Shown here: positions 11,100 to 21,613 of the stretch, one piece after another
Layout: each line of letters begins with the position of its first letter
Numbering within the stretch: position 1 is the stretch's first letter
Source of the DNA: JBNJFY01 sp051747265
Lineage (GTDB): Bacteria > Bacteroidota > Rhodothermia > Balneolales > Balneolaceae
DNA: 64,000 bases
Direction of reading: 5' to 3'
Assembly: GCA_051747265.1 (NCBI GenBank)
Contig: JBNJFY010000001.1
Coordinates: 310,001-374,000 of the forward strand
Translations under genes and position numbers: made by a program
The notes under the pieces: model-generated
The model's database searches: none
Told to the model about the DNA's origin: nothing
The model's input: the letters and a program-made list of their open reading frames with translations, nothing else

Positions 11100-12131
11100 A
11101 TGCGACAGTTCAATCCGCCCAACAAGAACTATAAAAGGGTATTAAACGCCCTATTAGCCAGTATTGGGGAAGCAGTTATCATTGTGGATCCTTCCGGTCG
11201 CCGTATTTCCAATTGTAATCGAGCTGCCGAAGAAATGTTTGGGTATCCCCGTGATGAAATGATCGGTAAAAAAACCAAACTCCTACATATTGATGAACAG
11301 CACTATAAGCGTTTTGGAGAGCAGGCGGAAGCGATATTAGCAGAAGGCAACACGTTTCGCTGTGAATATCAAATGAAAAGAAATGACGGCTCCATCTTTG
11401 ATACCTTTAACACCGTAACCCCGGTCCATGAAGATTTAGGATGGGAAGCCGGGGTAGTAAGTATTATTCGGGATATCAGTGAGCGAAAAAATTATCAGCG
11501 ACAGCTTGAAAAGAATTTGCAGGAGAAGGAAACGCTGATCAAAGAGCTACATCATCGGGTGAAAAATAACCTGAATGTGATTATCAGCTTGTTGGATCTG
11601 CAGGGGGATGACATCACTTCCCAAGATTCAGCGCGTCAAGCTTTTTCCAAAACTCGACAACGCATCTACTCCATGGCGCTGGTTCACGAGAAGCTGTATC
11701 ATTCAACCGATTTAACCGAGATAAACATCTCTGAATATGTCACCTCGATGTCTCAACATTTGTTAAATGCAATGGATATCGACCATCTGATAAACCTGCG
11801 ACTAGATATAGATGAGATATTGTTGGATGTTAATTATGCGATACCCTGTGGGCTGATCATCAATGAATTGTTCACCAATGCCCTTAAACATGCTTTCCCA
11901 AATCGGCATCAGGGTCAGATCGTCATTTCCATGCATGAAGACTCCCCCGGTCAGTTCCAACTGATCGTACAGGATAACGGGATTGGCTTACCCGACGCCA
12001 TGAAGGTAAAAGAATCGGAATCACTCGGACTACAAATTTTCCAAACTCTAGTTGGCCAACTAAATGGTAAATGGTCAGTGAACACAACTGACGGCACTCA
12101 GTTCATCATCACATTTCCCGTCAAGTATTAG
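11100..12131 (+). CDS. PAS-domain sensor histidine kinase (HisKA_2 family)
   Basis: A soluble kinase of about 343 residues. A PAS domain (about 15-130, ending VSIIRDISERK) is followed by a HisKA_2 dimerisation domain with the phosphoacceptor motif ELHHRVKNN (His near 151) and a HATPase domain with NELFTNALKHAF and DNGIGLP. This combination belongs to cytoplasmic kinases that sense light, redox or small ligands through PAS. No transmembrane segment and no adjacent response regulator gene are seen, so its partner is elsewhere. I chose the ATG at 11100; the in-frame TTG at 11091 is possible and neither has a clear ribosome-binding site. Confidence 0.88.
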   Translation: MRQFNPPNKNYKRVLNALLASIGEAVIIVDPSGRRISNCNRAAEEMFGYPRDEMIGKKTKLLHIDEQHYKRFGEQAEAILAEGNTFRCEYQMKRNDGSIFDTFNTVTPVHEDLGWEAGVVSIIRDISERKNYQRQLEKNLQEKETLIKELHHRVKNNLNVIISLLDLQGDDITSQDSARQAFSKTRQRIYSMALVHEKLYHSTDLTEINISEYVTSMSQHLLNAMDIDHLINLRLDIDEILLDVNYAIPCGLIINELFTNALKHAFPNRHQGQIVISMHEDSPGQFQLIVQDNGIGLPDAMKVKESESLGLQIFQTLVGQLNGKWSVNTTDGTQFIITFPVKY

Positions 12132-12157
12132 CCCAGGACAACTTACGGACTAATCAA

Positions 12158-13162
12158 CTACGCCCTCTTCTCTTTGAGCTTTCGCACCAATTCCTTCTCT
12201 TCTTCACTCAAGTTTTCAGGAATCTGAATCTGCGCTTCCACGTAAAGGTCACCATATTGATCCGATTTCTGGAAATGCGGCATGCCAAAACCGGTCAATT
12301 TGAACCGTTTCCCTCCTTGGGTTCCTTCCGGAATAGATAACTTAACTTTTCCCTTCAAGGTCTCGACGGTCGTTTTGCCACCCAACATTGCGGTGTAGAG
12401 TTCAATCGGATGTTTCAAAAACAGATCATCACCGTTGCGTTCCCATCCCTCGGCAGGCACTACATGGATGGTTAAATACAGATCCCCTTGGGGACCACCG
12501 TATGGACTAGGCGCCCCTTTGCCCTTCAGTTTAAGTTTTTGACCATCCTTGATGCCTTTAGGAATCTTGATTTTCATCCGTTGACCACTAATCCGCACTT
12601 CGCGTTCTCCCCCGCGATAAGCTTCCTCGAGGGTGATGGTCATTTCGGCTTTTAAATTCTTACCCTTCTTAGGACGTCGGCGTTGTTGTTGGCGCTGGTG
12701 TTGCTGTTGCTGTTGTTGTTGCTGGCGAGCTCGGGCGAAAGGGTCACCACCACCGGCGCCACCAAAGATGGTTTCAAAGAAGCTGGAAAATCCACTGCCC
12801 CCGCCCCCGCGACCGCCACCGCCGAACAAGTCTTCCATATCAATATTCACCCGCTGATATTGTCCGCCACCTTGTCCCTGACCCGCATACTGCGACCAAT
12901 CGAAGCCGGCTCCATCGCCATTATTCATCTGCTGGTACTTCTTCCAGTCGTGCCCCACTTTATCGTACAGTTTCCGTTTCTCAGGATCACTTAACACTTC
13001 ATAAGCTTCGCCGACTTCCTTGAATTTCTCTTCGGCTTTCGGATTATCCGGATTACGGTCGGGGTGATACTTCCCGGCTAATTTGCGATAGGCTTTACGG
13101 ATCTCATCCTGAGACGCATCCCGGGCCACCCCTAACACTTCGTAGTAATCCTTGTAATCCAT
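12158..13162 (-). CDS. CbpA/DnaJ-type J protein (no zinc finger)
   Basis: A 334-residue type B J-domain protein. The J domain spans 1-70 with HPD at 33-35. A Gly-rich linker (about 85-140) with a GGxGG repeat is followed by a low-complexity stretch of eight Gln, then His/Gln/Arg (about 145-165), then the two C-terminal client-binding beta domains (about 165-330). The cysteine-rich zinc domain of DnaJ is absent, so CbpA is the best comparison. It acts with DnaK as a co-chaperone in the cytoplasm. It lies downstream of htrA on the same strand but the htrA terminator separates them. Confidence 0.88.
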   Translation of the reverse strand: MDYKDYYEVLGVARDASQDEIRKAYRKLAGKYHPDRNPDNPKAEEKFKEVGEAYEVLSDPEKRKLYDKVGHDWKKYQQMNNGDGAGFDWSQYAGQGQGGGQYQRVNIDMEDLFGGGGRGGGGSGFSSFFETIFGGAGGGDPFARARQQQQQQQQHQRQQQRRRPKKGKNLKAEMTITLEEAYRGGEREVRISGQRMKIKIPKGIKDGQKLKLKGKGAPSPYGGPQGDLYLTIHVVPAEGWERNGDDLFLKHPIELYTAMLGGKTTVETLKGKVKLSIPEGTQGGKRFKLTGFGMPHFQKSDQYGDLYVEAQIQIPENLSEEEKELVRKLKEKRA

Positions 13163-13309
13163 AGAGTGATGAGTATTTCTTGTTTTTTGTTCGATATGGA
13201 TTGCGCAAAATCAATGCCAGAGCCTCTACAATGGCGATTTGGCACGAATACGCCTCTCATTTACACAAATTGTCACCATTCAAATATATCAGAGTGTCAG
13301 GCTCAAATA

Positions 13310-13345
13310 ACAAACCCCGACCCTGAACACATCAGAATCGGGGTG
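13310..13345 (-). terminator. Terminator downstream of the HtrA gene
   Basis: On the minus strand ACCCCGA pairs with TCGGGGT across a loop of about 17 bases and is followed by TTGTTATTTG. The weak T tract makes this a moderate call. It lies between the htrA stop and the J-protein gene. Confidence 0.55.
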
Positions 13346-13389
13346 CAGATAACGTACTGATTTTACAGCTGATCCTTTTCGGTTACTGC

Positions 13390-14880
13390 TTACAGCCTAA
13401 AATCAACCAATAGTGCACGATTTCCACGGATAATTCGAAATACTACCGGATCACCATCATTCAAACTGGCCGCAATAGAATTAAACGCACTTTGATCGGC
13501 CACTTTTTGTCGATTAAACTCAATAATGACATCACCACGTCGCAATCCATTGCGAAACGCAGCACTTTGTTGATTAATACCGGTAACCACAACACCCTCG
13601 ACCCGACTACTCAATTGCAACTCCTGTCGAATTTCGTCATCCAGGGTTTGAGTAGCGAAACCGAGCTTTTGTTCAACTTTTTCTTCACCAGCTGAAGCGG
13701 TTTGTTCCTCGGGCATTTCACCCAGCGTAACCGTAATGGTCTCTTGTTCGCCATCTCGCAGGATAGTTAATGTAACGTTATCTCCGGGTCGTTTACTGGC
13801 CACCCGGGCAGCTAACATATTGGGGCCATCTACCTTCTTACCATCAATTTTCAAAACAATATCATCGGTTTTCAGGCCTGCGTTTTCGGCGGGAGAATCA
13901 TCCACTACATCAGAAATGATTACCCCCCGAGCCTCATCCAAACCATAAATACTGGCAATATTTTCATTCACAGGCCCCATATAAATACCCATATAACCGC
14001 GAATTACACTACCATGCTCTAAGATAGATTCCATGACATTACGTGCCATGTTGATGGGAATAGCCAATCCAATCCCGGAAAAATCTCCCGACTTAGAAGC
14101 GATGGCCGCGTTAATCCCCACCAAATTTCCATCCAGATTGATAAGTGCGCCCCCCGAGTTCCCCGGGTTGATGGCTGCATCGGTCTGAATAAAGTTTTCA
14201 ATGCTGGCTCGATCTTGTCCCGGATTGATCACTCCCAAATTGGATCGACCGGTAGCGGAGACAATCCCCATAGTGACGGTATGATCCAGATCAGCGCTCA
14301 GCGGGCTGCCAATTGCTAATACGAATTCACCCACGCGCATCTTGTCGCTGTCACCCATTTCTACAGCGGGCAGATTTTCCGCATTGATTTTTAGCACAGC
14401 GATATCCGTATAGGGATCCGCACCAACCACTTCAGCGTTTACTTCTTCATCATTATATAAACGCACCGAAATCGTATCCGCATCAGCGATCACATGGTTG
14501 TTGGTCAGAATATATCCATCCGAATCCACGATTACGCCGGATCCGAGTCCCTGGCGTTGAAATTCACGCTCTTGCCCTTGGGGGCCAAAGAAGGGGAAAA
14601 AGGGGTTCCGCTGCTGAACAGATACCGTTTGCTTGGTGAATACGGTAACCACCGTCGGATTGGTCTTTTCCGCGATGTTCACGATGGCATCATTAAGATC
14701 CTGCAGTGAACCTAATTTGATGTCTCTAGCCGAATCCACCTGCGTATTCATATTCGCCATCCGCACTTTGTCAGATTTTGGGGATCCGGTCAAGTTTGTC
14801 GTGTATACGCCAAAGCCCGTCAAGCCCACAACTACAATAGCTAGAAGAAGTAACAGGGATGTCTTATTTCTTTTCATCAT
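13390..14880 (-). CDS. HtrA/Deg family periplasmic serine protease
   Basis: A 496-residue Do-type protease with an N-terminal hydrophobic anchor or signal (residues 8-25). The catalytic triad is visible as His129 (NNHV), Asp159 (DPYTDIAVL) and Ser242 (GNSGGA), followed by two PDZ domains (about 285-375 and 400-495). It degrades or refolds damaged envelope proteins. The protein is exported and probably anchored or periplasmic. It is single-gene, with its own terminator, and lies among other proteostasis genes. The region 85-112 (FFPFFGPQGQ) is the LA loop region usual for this family. Confidence 0.93.
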   Translation of the reverse strand: MMKRNKTSLLLLLAIVVVGLTGFGVYTTNLTGSPKSDKVRMANMNTQVDSARDIKLGSLQDLNDAIVNIAEKTNPTVVTVFTKQTVSVQQRNPFFPFFGPQGQEREFQRQGLGSGVIVDSDGYILTNNHVIADADTISVRLYNDEEVNAEVVGADPYTDIAVLKINAENLPAVEMGDSDKMRVGEFVLAIGSPLSADLDHTVTMGIVSATGRSNLGVINPGQDRASIENFIQTDAAINPGNSGGALINLDGNLVGINAAIASKSGDFSGIGLAIPINMARNVMESILEHGSVIRGYMGIYMGPVNENIASIYGLDEARGVIISDVVDDSPAENAGLKTDDIVLKIDGKKVDGPNMLAARVASKRPGDNVTLTILRDGEQETITVTLGEMPEEQTASAGEEKVEQKLGFATQTLDDEIRQELQLSSRVEGVVVTGINQQSAAFRNGLRRGDVIIEFNRQKVADQSAFNSIAASLNDGDPVVFRIIRGNRALLVDFRL

Positions 14881-15012
14881 AGATAATCCGCTTTATGAAA
14901 ATTCAGATATTATTTACCAAAGACACATGTATATCATTCACGAAAAACTAGAACCAATAACAGCTTTTAGTTTTAATTTATTGCCTGTGTCTAATGTATT
15001 TACCGTACAGAT

Positions 15013-15050
15013 ATAAGAAAACCGGAACCTGTTTCACCAGGTACCGGCTT
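15013..15050 (-). terminator. Terminator downstream of hsp20
   Basis: On the minus strand AGCCGGTACCTG pairs with CAGGTTCCGGTTT around a GTGAAA loop and runs into TTTTCTTAT, about 50 bases after the Hsp20 stop. Confidence 0.8.
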
Positions 15051-15101
15051 TACTAACCATGGGATTACAAAAGGGAAATCGAAAGTGACATTGTAAATGT
15101 C

Positions 15102-15533
15102 TTATTCGATCTCAATTTGTTTCTTCACTTCTTCTTCGCTCTTGGCTACGCTAATGGTCAAAATTCCATCCTTGTAATTAGCCTTAACGGAATCGGCATC
15201 CACATTATCAGGTAGCTGCAAAGACCGTGAGAATTTACCATATCGACGCTCTACACGGTGATACTTTTTACCCTCAGACTCCTTTTCCATCTCGCGTTCA
15301 CCGCTGATGGTCAACAAGCCTTTTTCCATGCTTATGTTGATGTCTTCTTTGTTCATACCTGGAATTTCCAAGCTGATCTGATATTGATCATCGGTCTCGG
15401 AAACATCCATACCCGGCATGAACTTGCCGCGCCCTTGCGTTCCGACCGCTTCGTTGAAGAAGTCATCTAACAGATCAGAGAAATTGCGTGTGGATAGATC
15501 TCGATCGAAGGGTTGAAATCGAACTAGTGCCAT
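15102..15533 (-). CDS. Small heat shock protein (Hsp20 family)
   Basis: A 143-residue alpha-crystallin protein. The alpha-crystallin domain covers about 38-130 (PGMNKEDINISMEKGLLTIS and RSLQLPDNVDADSVKANYKDG). The C-terminal IEI (KKQIEIE) is the I-x-I tail used for oligomer contacts. It holds unfolding clients in the cytoplasm for ClpB/DnaK. It is single-gene with its own terminator. A sigma-54-like element lies upstream. Confidence 0.94.
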   Translation of the reverse strand: MALVRFQPFDRDLSTRNFSDLLDDFFNEAVGTQGRGKFMPGMDVSETDDQYQISLEIPGMNKEDINISMEKGLLTISGEREMEKESEGKKYHRVERRYGKFSRSLQLPDNVDADSVKANYKDGILTISVAKSEEEVKKQIEIE

Positions 15534-15598
15534 AATAGACCTCGTTTTTTGGTTTAATAGGTTGAAAAAAAGTTCTTCTCAATTTCACCCCTATTAAA

Positions 15599-15614
15599 TA
15601 CAAGGCCTGTGCCA
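15599..15614 (-). promoter_or_regulatory. Possible sigma-54-like promoter of hsp20
   Basis: On the minus strand TGGCACAGGCCTTGTA has the -24 GG and the right 10-base spacing to a -12 dinucleotide, but that reads GT instead of GC. It lies about 65 bases before the Hsp20 ATG. It may be a chance match, so confidence is low. Confidence 0.25.
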
Positions 15615-15757
15615 AGGCAATTTTTCTGTCAAATTGTAGCTGTCAGATGCCTGGTTTTTAACGAGTTGTCAGAAGCCTTTCCCGTTTTGACAGCCCACTT
15701 TTTCATCCCGTCAGAACGAAAGTCAGTGTGACAGAGAACAGAGTTCAGTTTGTCAGA

Positions 15758-15805
15758 ACTCAGGATTCAGGATTCAGGACTCAGGACTCAGGATTCAGGA
15801 CTCAG
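15758..15805. repeat. Heptamer array, arm 1 of inverted pair A
   Basis: Seven units of ACTCAGG or ATTCAGG in tandem. Bases 15775-15805 are a perfect 31-base inverted match to 15938-15968, about 130 bases away. It lies between hsp20 and the DAHP synthase gene; no coding function is possible in this spacing. Confidence 0.85.
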
Positions 15806-15936
15806 TTAATACAATGTGACGATGGTTGTACTCCGAAGCCCTCAATAAATATCTACGAACTGTCCTGAATAAAGAGAATCCTATCTTACACTAAATCCCG
15901 ATCCCGACTCCATATTTCATTCCCAGCAACCCCCAT

Positions 15937-15982
15937 CCTGAGTCCTGAATCCTGAGTCCTGAGTCCTGTATTCTGAGCCCTG
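15937..15982. repeat. Heptamer array, arm 2 of inverted pair A
   Basis: About six CCTGAGT/CCTGAAT units, the reverse complement of the array at 15758-15805. It ends ten bases before the stop codon of the DAHP synthase gene (minus strand), so it is directly downstream of that gene. The spacer of about 130 bases between the arms holds no gene. Confidence 0.85.
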
Positions 15983-15991
15983 CCACACTGT

Positions 15992-17371
15992 TTACTGACG
16001 ACTTTCTTTGGCGATCATAAAGGCCAGCTCCAGACTTTGCTCATAATTAAGGCGGGGGTCGCAGAAGGTCTCGTAGTTCTGCTTCAGGGATCCGGCGCTG
16101 AGGCCTTGGGCTCCTCCTACACACTCGGTTACGTTATCACCGGTAAGTTCCAAGTGCACACCTCCCAAATGCGTTCCCAGCTCACGATGAATGGCAAAGG
16201 TCTGCTTGATTTCAGCGAGGATATCATCAAAGCGGCGTGTTTTAAGACTATCATCTGTGGAAAAAGTATTCCCGTGCATAGGATCGCTACTCCACACTAC
16301 CGGGTGGCCGGCCTCTTCTACCGCATCAATCAGATCGGGCAACTGCTCTTCTACCAGATCCCGACCGTATCGCGTAATCAGTACAATCTTTCCTTCCTCC
16401 CGATCCGGATTGATCATATCCAGCAAACGTAGCGTTTCATCTACTTCAATGGGTGGGCCGGCTTTAATACCGATGGGATTTTCAATACCTCGCAAATATT
16501 CTACATGCGCCCCCTCTAAGTCGCGGGTTCGATTCCCCAACCAAACCATGTGTGCGCTCAAATTATACCAGCCATCCCGGCGGGGCACACGACGCGTCTG
16601 CGCGCCATCATAGTAAAGGTTTAGTGCCTCATGAGAAGTGTACACATTCACATTGTGCAAGGTAGGAAGGCGTCCCGGTGAGATGGTCTCTACAAAATTG
16701 ACCGCTCGGTGTATAGATTCCACCATCGCTTCGTAATCTTCGTAGTAGGAATTCTGCTTCATAAAGTCTAACTCCCAATACTCCGGATGGTGCAGATCGG
16801 CAAACCCTTCATCGGTCAGCGCGCGAATAAAGTTGATGGTCAAGGCCGCCTTCTGGTAGCCTTCCAACAGACGTCGCGGATCCGGCCGACGCGCCTCTTT
16901 GGTGGGTTCAATACTGTTGATTAAATCTCCCCGGTAGTTGAGCATTTTTTCACCGTCGATAATCTCATACTCTTTGGATCGCGGCTTGGCGTATTGCCCG
17001 GCAATCCGGCCGACACGGATTACTGGAATCTTCATCTCATGAATCATGATAAAGCTCATCTGCAGCATCACCTTCAGGATGTTCACCAGTTTATCGGCTG
17101 TGCAATCGGCAAATGTTTCCGCGCAGGCACCGCCCTGTAACAAAAAGGCTCTACCCTTGGCGGCATCGGCTAGTTTTTGTTTCAGCGCCTGAATTTCCCA
17201 GGAAGTAACCAACGGCGGAAAGCTCCGCAGCTCATCATACGCAGCCTGTAGTTCGTCCTTATCCGGATACTCGGGCAACTGATAAATGGGATAATGCTGC
17301 CAGGATACGGGAGTCCAAGTGGTTGAAGCTTTGGATTCATGAATCGTATCGGCAGGCATCTGTTCAGCCAT
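15992..17371 (-). CDS. Class II 3-deoxy-7-phosphoheptulonate synthase
   Basis: A 459-residue cytoplasmic enzyme for the first step of the shikimate pathway, condensing phosphoenolpyruvate and erythrose 4-phosphate. The class II (plant-type) family is clear from LLQGGACAETFADCTADK, RVGRIAGQYAKPRS, GIKAGPP and GGVHLELTGDNVTECVGG. The length fits. Class II enzymes occur in many bacteria in place of AroFGH; allosteric regulation cannot be read from the sequence. It stands alone, with the inverted heptamer array just past its stop codon. Confidence 0.95.
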   Translation of the reverse strand: MAEQMPADTIHESKASTTWTPVSWQHYPIYQLPEYPDKDELQAAYDELRSFPPLVTSWEIQALKQKLADAAKGRAFLLQGGACAETFADCTADKLVNILKVMLQMSFIMIHEMKIPVIRVGRIAGQYAKPRSKEYEIIDGEKMLNYRGDLINSIEPTKEARRPDPRRLLEGYQKAALTINFIRALTDEGFADLHHPEYWELDFMKQNSYYEDYEAMVESIHRAVNFVETISPGRLPTLHNVNVYTSHEALNLYYDGAQTRRVPRRDGWYNLSAHMVWLGNRTRDLEGAHVEYLRGIENPIGIKAGPPIEVDETLRLLDMINPDREEGKIVLITRYGRDLVEEQLPDLIDAVEEAGHPVVWSSDPMHGNTFSTDDSLKTRRFDDILAEIKQTFAIHRELGTHLGGVHLELTGDNVTECVGGAQGLSAGSLKQNYETFCDPRLNYEQSLELAFMIAKESRQ

Positions 17372-17500
17372 AGTGTGCGGTTATTTTAATGACCGTTAAA
17401 AAAATTATTCGTTGAGCTAAAAGCTCCCTGAGCGTTCCAATATTACCAGAAGTAACGACAAAATCGCCACATATTGTAAGCATTGGAAGATTTAAATGAA

Positions 17501-18199
17501 TCACGCCTGGTTTTCATTTGGCTCATGTAACGCGACAATGCGTTGATGGTCAATCTCATTGGGTAAGTGTTCGGCACCCCGTTGCATGCCTCGAAATATC
17601 ATCACATTCACTAATTGAGTAATGGGATAACTTACCACTACTCCCACAAAAAAGACCAGTACACCCAAAATGTTGATTAGCATATTGACCAAGCCCCAGA
17701 TAAAAAGCCCCCACGTCCATTGTTCGGTTAAATGGTAGCTTTTATTTAGGGCCTCCCAAAAAGTCACATCTTCTTCTACTATGAAATAGGGATAAAACTG
17801 CAGTCGAATGGCTAGATAAATACCGGGAAAAATAAGCATGGCCAGTCCGATAACGATGACCAAAATGTAAATCATCGTAGCCAGGAAATAGCTCAATAAC
17901 CCATTCCAGGGCGAGAATAGATCGGTTACATGGGTAGGGCGTTGGTCAATCAACGCAAGACAAACCTTGATGTACCCCATCGTCAACACCATTTGCAGTA
18001 AGGTAAGCAGCAAAGAAAAAACGGAATACCCCAAACTCGGTTCCTCGGGCGCGAAAAATGCCTCATACAAATTGGGAACAATAGCCAAAACCACGTAAGT
18101 AACGCTGATCCCAATCATAAAAGAAGCGTGCTTCTGAAAGAGCTGTATGGCCTGCTCTAAAAAAGCGGAAATATCAATGCGCTTGCTGTGGTTAGTCAT
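17501..18199 (-). CDS. Polytopic membrane protein of YciC/DUF975-like type
   Basis: A 232-residue integral membrane protein with about six helices. The segments PGIYLAIRLQFYPYFIVEED and FWEALNKSYHLTEQWTWGLF are typical of membrane proteins related to YciC, DUF975 and the membrane part of glycerophosphodiesterases, whose function is unknown. The short hydrophilic C-terminus is not recognised. It is divergent from uvrA, 192 bases apart. Confidence 0.5.
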   Translation of the reverse strand: MTNHSKRIDISAFLEQAIQLFQKHASFMIGISVTYVVLAIVPNLYEAFFAPEEPSLGYSVFSLLLTLLQMVLTMGYIKVCLALIDQRPTHVTDLFSPWNGLLSYFLATMIYILVIVIGLAMLIFPGIYLAIRLQFYPYFIVEEDVTFWEALNKSYHLTEQWTWGLFIWGLVNMLINILGVLVFFVGVVVSYPITQLVNVMIFRGMQRGAEHLPNEIDHQRIVALHEPNENQA

Positions 18200-18391
18200 G
18201 GGTATCTGAGAGTAATCAATGATTTATCTTTCTATTAGTAATCTGCAATAGTACCGGCTTTACCCGCTGAAAGCAAACCAGTAACCAGGCGTTCATTTTT
18301 TATGCAATGGATCCCTTACAGCCTCCGTTAAAATTCGTATTTTAATCGATTCGATTGCATTTGCTATTCAAAAACCAACCCGACCTACATT

Positions 18392-21232
18392 TTGCAGCAT
18401 AACATTGTTATTCGCGGCGCACGGGAACACAACCTGAAAAATATTGACGTGGACATCCCGCGCGAGCAACTGGTAGTGATTACCGGTCTGTCCGGATCCG
18501 GCAAATCCTCGCTCGCCTTCGATACCATTTATGCCGAAGGGCAACGCCGATTCCTGGAATCATTATCTGCGTACGCGCGCCAGTTTTTGGGCATGATGGA
18601 GCGCCCGGATCTGGATTTCATCGATGGCTTGTCACCGGTTATTTCCATTGATCAGAAAACCACCAACCGGAATCCCCGCTCTACGGTGGGTACGATCACC
18701 GAGATTTACGACTTCCTGCGCCTACTCTACGCCCGAGTTGGAATTCCCTACTCCTACATCACCGGTAATCGGATGAAAAAGCAGACCGCCGACCAGGTTG
18801 TAGAATCCATTCTGGAGATGCCCGAAGGTACCAAGGCCTACTGTTTGGCTCCGCTGGTCCGTGGCCGAAAAGGACATTATCGCGAGCTGTTTGAACAGAT
18901 TATGAAGCAAGGTTTTGTCCGCGCCCGGGTGGATGGGGAGTTCGTGGAGCTCGAAGAAGATATGAAAGTGGACCGCTATAAAACCCACAACATCGAGGTG
19001 GTAGTGGATCGCTTTGTGATCTCCGAGCGCAGCCGGAACCGCATTTCAGAAAGTGTGCACCTGGCACTAGAGATGTCGGATGGAACGCTCATCCTGGCCG
19101 TGCAACAGGAGGACAACTCTTATGAAGATCGCCTTTACTCTCAAAAACTGTTTGATCCGGAAAGTAATTTGGCCTACGAGGATCCGGCGCCTAATATCTT
19201 CTCCTTTAACTCTCCCTATGGAGCATGTCCAGACTGCGATGGCATGGGATATCGCTATGATGTGGACCCCAATCTGGTGGCCCCGAATCATTCGTTGAGC
19301 ATCAATGAAAATGCGTTGCGTTTTCTGGGCAAACCGCGAGATATTTTCATTTTCAAGCAGCTTCAGGCGGTCTTGGATGAGTACGATCTGGATTTTGATA
19401 CTCCATTGAAGGATTATCCTAAGGAAGCCCTGAATGTACTGTTTAATGGCGCTGGCGATAAGAAATTTGCGGTCAGCTATGATTTCAAAGACAACAGTGT
19501 AACCTATAAACATAGCTTCCAGGGACTCAAGGAGATCATCCGAGAGCAATACGAAGACAGCAACTCCAAAAAGCAGCGGGATAAAGCCAAAGCCTTCATG
19601 CGCCGCATTGAGTGCGATAGCTGTGGTGGCGGCCGGCTGAATAAAGAGGCCTTGTCCTACAAAATTGATGGACGCTCCATCGACGAACTGGTCACCATGG
19701 ATATCCGATCCCTGCGTGATACCATCAACAAACTAAATCTGACCGAGCGGCAACGTAAAATCGGATCTCAGGTGATTAAGGAAATCCGCGATCGATTGGA
19801 TTTCTTGCTGAATGTCGGGTTGGATTATCTCACCCTGAACCGCGAAGCGCAGACACTGAGTGGCGGAGAGGCTCAACGGATCCGGCTGGCTACCCAAATC
19901 GGTACGCAACTGGTGGGCGTGCTTTACATTTTGGATGAACCCAGTATTGGTCTGCACCAGCGTGATAATATCAAATTGATTCGTTCGCTGGAAACACTCC
20001 GCGATCTGGGGAATAGCGTATTGGTTGTCGAGCACGATCGTGAAACCATCGAACATGCCGATTACGTGTTGGATTTGGGGCCCGGCGCGGGACGCTTTGG
20101 TGGCGAGATTGTCACCCAGGGAAAGCCTGATGAGCTGGATCCCGATTCTATGACCGCCAAGTTTTTGCGCGATGAGGAAGTTATCGGGTTTGATCCCACA
20201 CGCCGGAATGGCAACGGTAAATCGGTCACCATTCACAATGCCCGGGGACACAACCTCAAGAATGTGGATGTGGAGATTCCACTGGGTAAATTCATCTGTA
20301 TTACCGGGGTAAGCGGCAGCGGTAAAAGTTCGCTGATCAATCAAACACTGGAACCGATCTTCTCTAACTATTTCTATAAGTCTAAATCCGTTCCTCTACC
20401 CTATAATACAGTGGAGGGGCTGGATAACCTGGATAAGGTGATCTCCATTGATCAGAAACCGATCGGACGCACACCGCGGTCTAACCCGGGGACTTACACC
20501 AAGGTGTTTGACCATATTCGCAAACTGTTTGCCGAACTGCCTGAATCCAAAATTCGTGGCTATGACAAAGGGCGATTCTCCTTTAACGTCAAGGGTGGAC
20601 GCTGCGAGGAGTGCAACGGCGACGGTATGCGCAAGATCGAAATGAACTTCCTGCCTGATGTCTATGTGCCCTGCGAAGTGTGCAACGGGCATCGCTATAA
20701 CCGCGAGACCTTGGAAATATACTATCGGGGCAAAAACATCGCTGATGTATTGGAAATGCAGATCGAGGACGCGCTGGAGTTTTTCGATCCGGTGCCTCGT
20801 ATTAAGCGAATCCTGCAAACGTTGGTGGATGTAGGGCTCGGATACCTAACCTTGGGACAATCCAGTACCACACTTAGTGGCGGGGAAGCACAACGAATCA
20901 AGCTAGCTCGTGAACTGGCCAAGGTGGGAACGGGCGATACCCTGTACATCATGGATGAGCCAACTACGGGATTGCACTTTCAGGATGTGCGCATGTTGGT
21001 AGATGTAATTCAGCAACTGGTGGACAAAGGCAATACGGTGATCGTCATCGAACACAACATGGACTTGGTCAAAGCGGCCGACTGGATCATTGATCTGGGC
21101 CCCGAGGGTGGCCACGGCGGCGGTGAAATCATTGCCGAAGGCACTCCCGAGCAAGTTGCCCAGATGGACCACAGCTACACTGGTAAATTTATAAAAGAAG
21201 AACTCAATCGCCTGAAAACAGTGCATCAGTGA
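18392..21232 (+). CDS. uvrA: Excinuclease ABC subunit A
   Basis: A 946-residue UvrA, the damage sensor of nucleotide excision repair and a dimeric ATPase. Two ABC ATPase halves are visible: Walker [15 protein letters not shown] near 30 and GVSGSGKSS near 640, with ABC signatures [12 protein letters not shown] and [12 protein letters not shown]. Zinc-finger cysteines occur at [25 protein letters not shown] and PCEVCNG. The start is a TTG at 18392 since no upstream ATG is in frame; this gives the expected N-terminus [18 protein letters not shown]. The stop is followed directly by a short tandem array. Confidence 0.97.
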   Translation: MQHNIVIRGAREHNLKNIDVDIPREQLVVITGLSGSGKSSLAFDTIYAEGQRRFLESLSAYARQFLGMMERPDLDFIDGLSPVISIDQKTTNRNPRSTVGTITEIYDFLRLLYARVGIPYSYITGNRMKKQTADQVVESILEMPEGTKAYCLAPLVRGRKGHYRELFEQIMKQGFVRARVDGEFVELEEDMKVDRYKTHNIEVVVDRFVISERSRNRISESVHLALEMSDGTLILAVQQEDNSYEDRLYSQKLFDPESNLAYEDPAPNIFSFNSPYGACPDCDGMGYRYDVDPNLVAPNHSLSINENALRFLGKPRDIFIFKQLQAVLDEYDLDFDTPLKDYPKEALNVLFNGAGDKKFAVSYDFKDNSVTYKHSFQGLKEIIREQYEDSNSKKQRDKAKAFMRRIECDSCGGGRLNKEALSYKIDGRSIDELVTMDIRSLRDTINKLNLTERQRKIGSQVIKEIRDRLDFLLNVGLDYLTLNREAQTLSGGEAQRIRLATQIGTQLVGVLYILDEPSIGLHQRDNIKLIRSLETLRDLGNSVLVVEHDRETIEHADYVLDLGPGAGRFGGEIVTQGKPDELDPDSMTAKFLRDEEVIGFDPTRRNGNGKSVTIHNARGHNLKNVDVEIPLGKFICITGVSGSGKSSLINQTLEPIFSNYFYKSKSVPLPYNTVEGLDNLDKVISIDQKPIGRTPRSNPGTYTKVFDHIRKLFAELPESKIRGYDKGRFSFNVKGGRCEECNGDGMRKIEMNFLPDVYVPCEVCNGHRYNRETLEIYYRGKNIADVLEMQIEDALEFFDPVPRIKRILQTLVDVGLGYLTLGQSSTTLSGGEAQRIKLARELAKVGTGDTLYIMDEPTTGLHFQDVRMLVDVIQQLVDKGNTVIVIEHNMDLVKAADWIIDLGPEGGHGGGEIIAEGTPEQVAQMDHSYTGKFIKEELNRLKTVHQ

Positions 21233-21239
21233 TCAGATT

Positions 21240-21269
21240 TCAGTGTGTCAGTGCATCAGTGTGTCAGTG
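21240..21269. repeat. Octamer array, arm 1 of inverted pair B
   Basis: TCAGTGTG/TCAGTGCA octamers in tandem just after the uvrA stop. Exactly 30 bases are the perfect reverse complement of 21614-21643. Related units extend further on both sides (21221-21285). Confidence 0.85.
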
Positions 21270-21405
21270 GCAACAGTGCTTCAGAGGGAGTTGCTGGGTA
21301 GATCTCGCAGGATAATATCTTAATTACGGATGGGACATTGGGTTTATAAAGCAAGGAATAAAAATCGAGCTTTTTATCCCCATCTAGCAATTAAACACAT
21401 ACCCA

Positions 21406-21534
21406 GAGGGCTTTGCAAAACTACCTGTCATTGCGAACGTAGTGCGGCAATCCCCTGATTAGATTGTGTAAACGGTGATTATTACTACATCTTGCCATGA
21501 CAGAATACATTTCGGAAGGTTTTGCAAAGCCCTC
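21406..21534 (+). mobile_element. MITE-like element, copy 2
   Basis: A 129-bp copy with perfect 16-bp terminal inverted repeats, same orientation as copy 1, inside the loop of inverted pair B. Flanks are ACCCA and ACCCG, a nearly perfect 5-base duplication. The rest of the 21270-21613 spacer holds no gene. Confidence 0.85.
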
Positions 21535-21613
21535 ACCCGCTAATTAAGCCCAATCTCCTATTAACCAAGGTCTGGAAAAACCGAAATAGCAAGAAACCCC
21601 TGTCACACTGATG

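Noticed and set aside
13230..13250. Sigma-54 promoter TTGGCACGAATACGCC near the J-protein gene
   Set aside because: The spacing between GG and GC is nine instead of ten bases, it is on the plus strand, and no gene follows in that direction.
15721..15982. Possible CRISPR array at the heptamer repeats
   Set aside because: Repeats are 7-base tandem units with no spacers, arranged as an inverted pair, and no cas genes are near.
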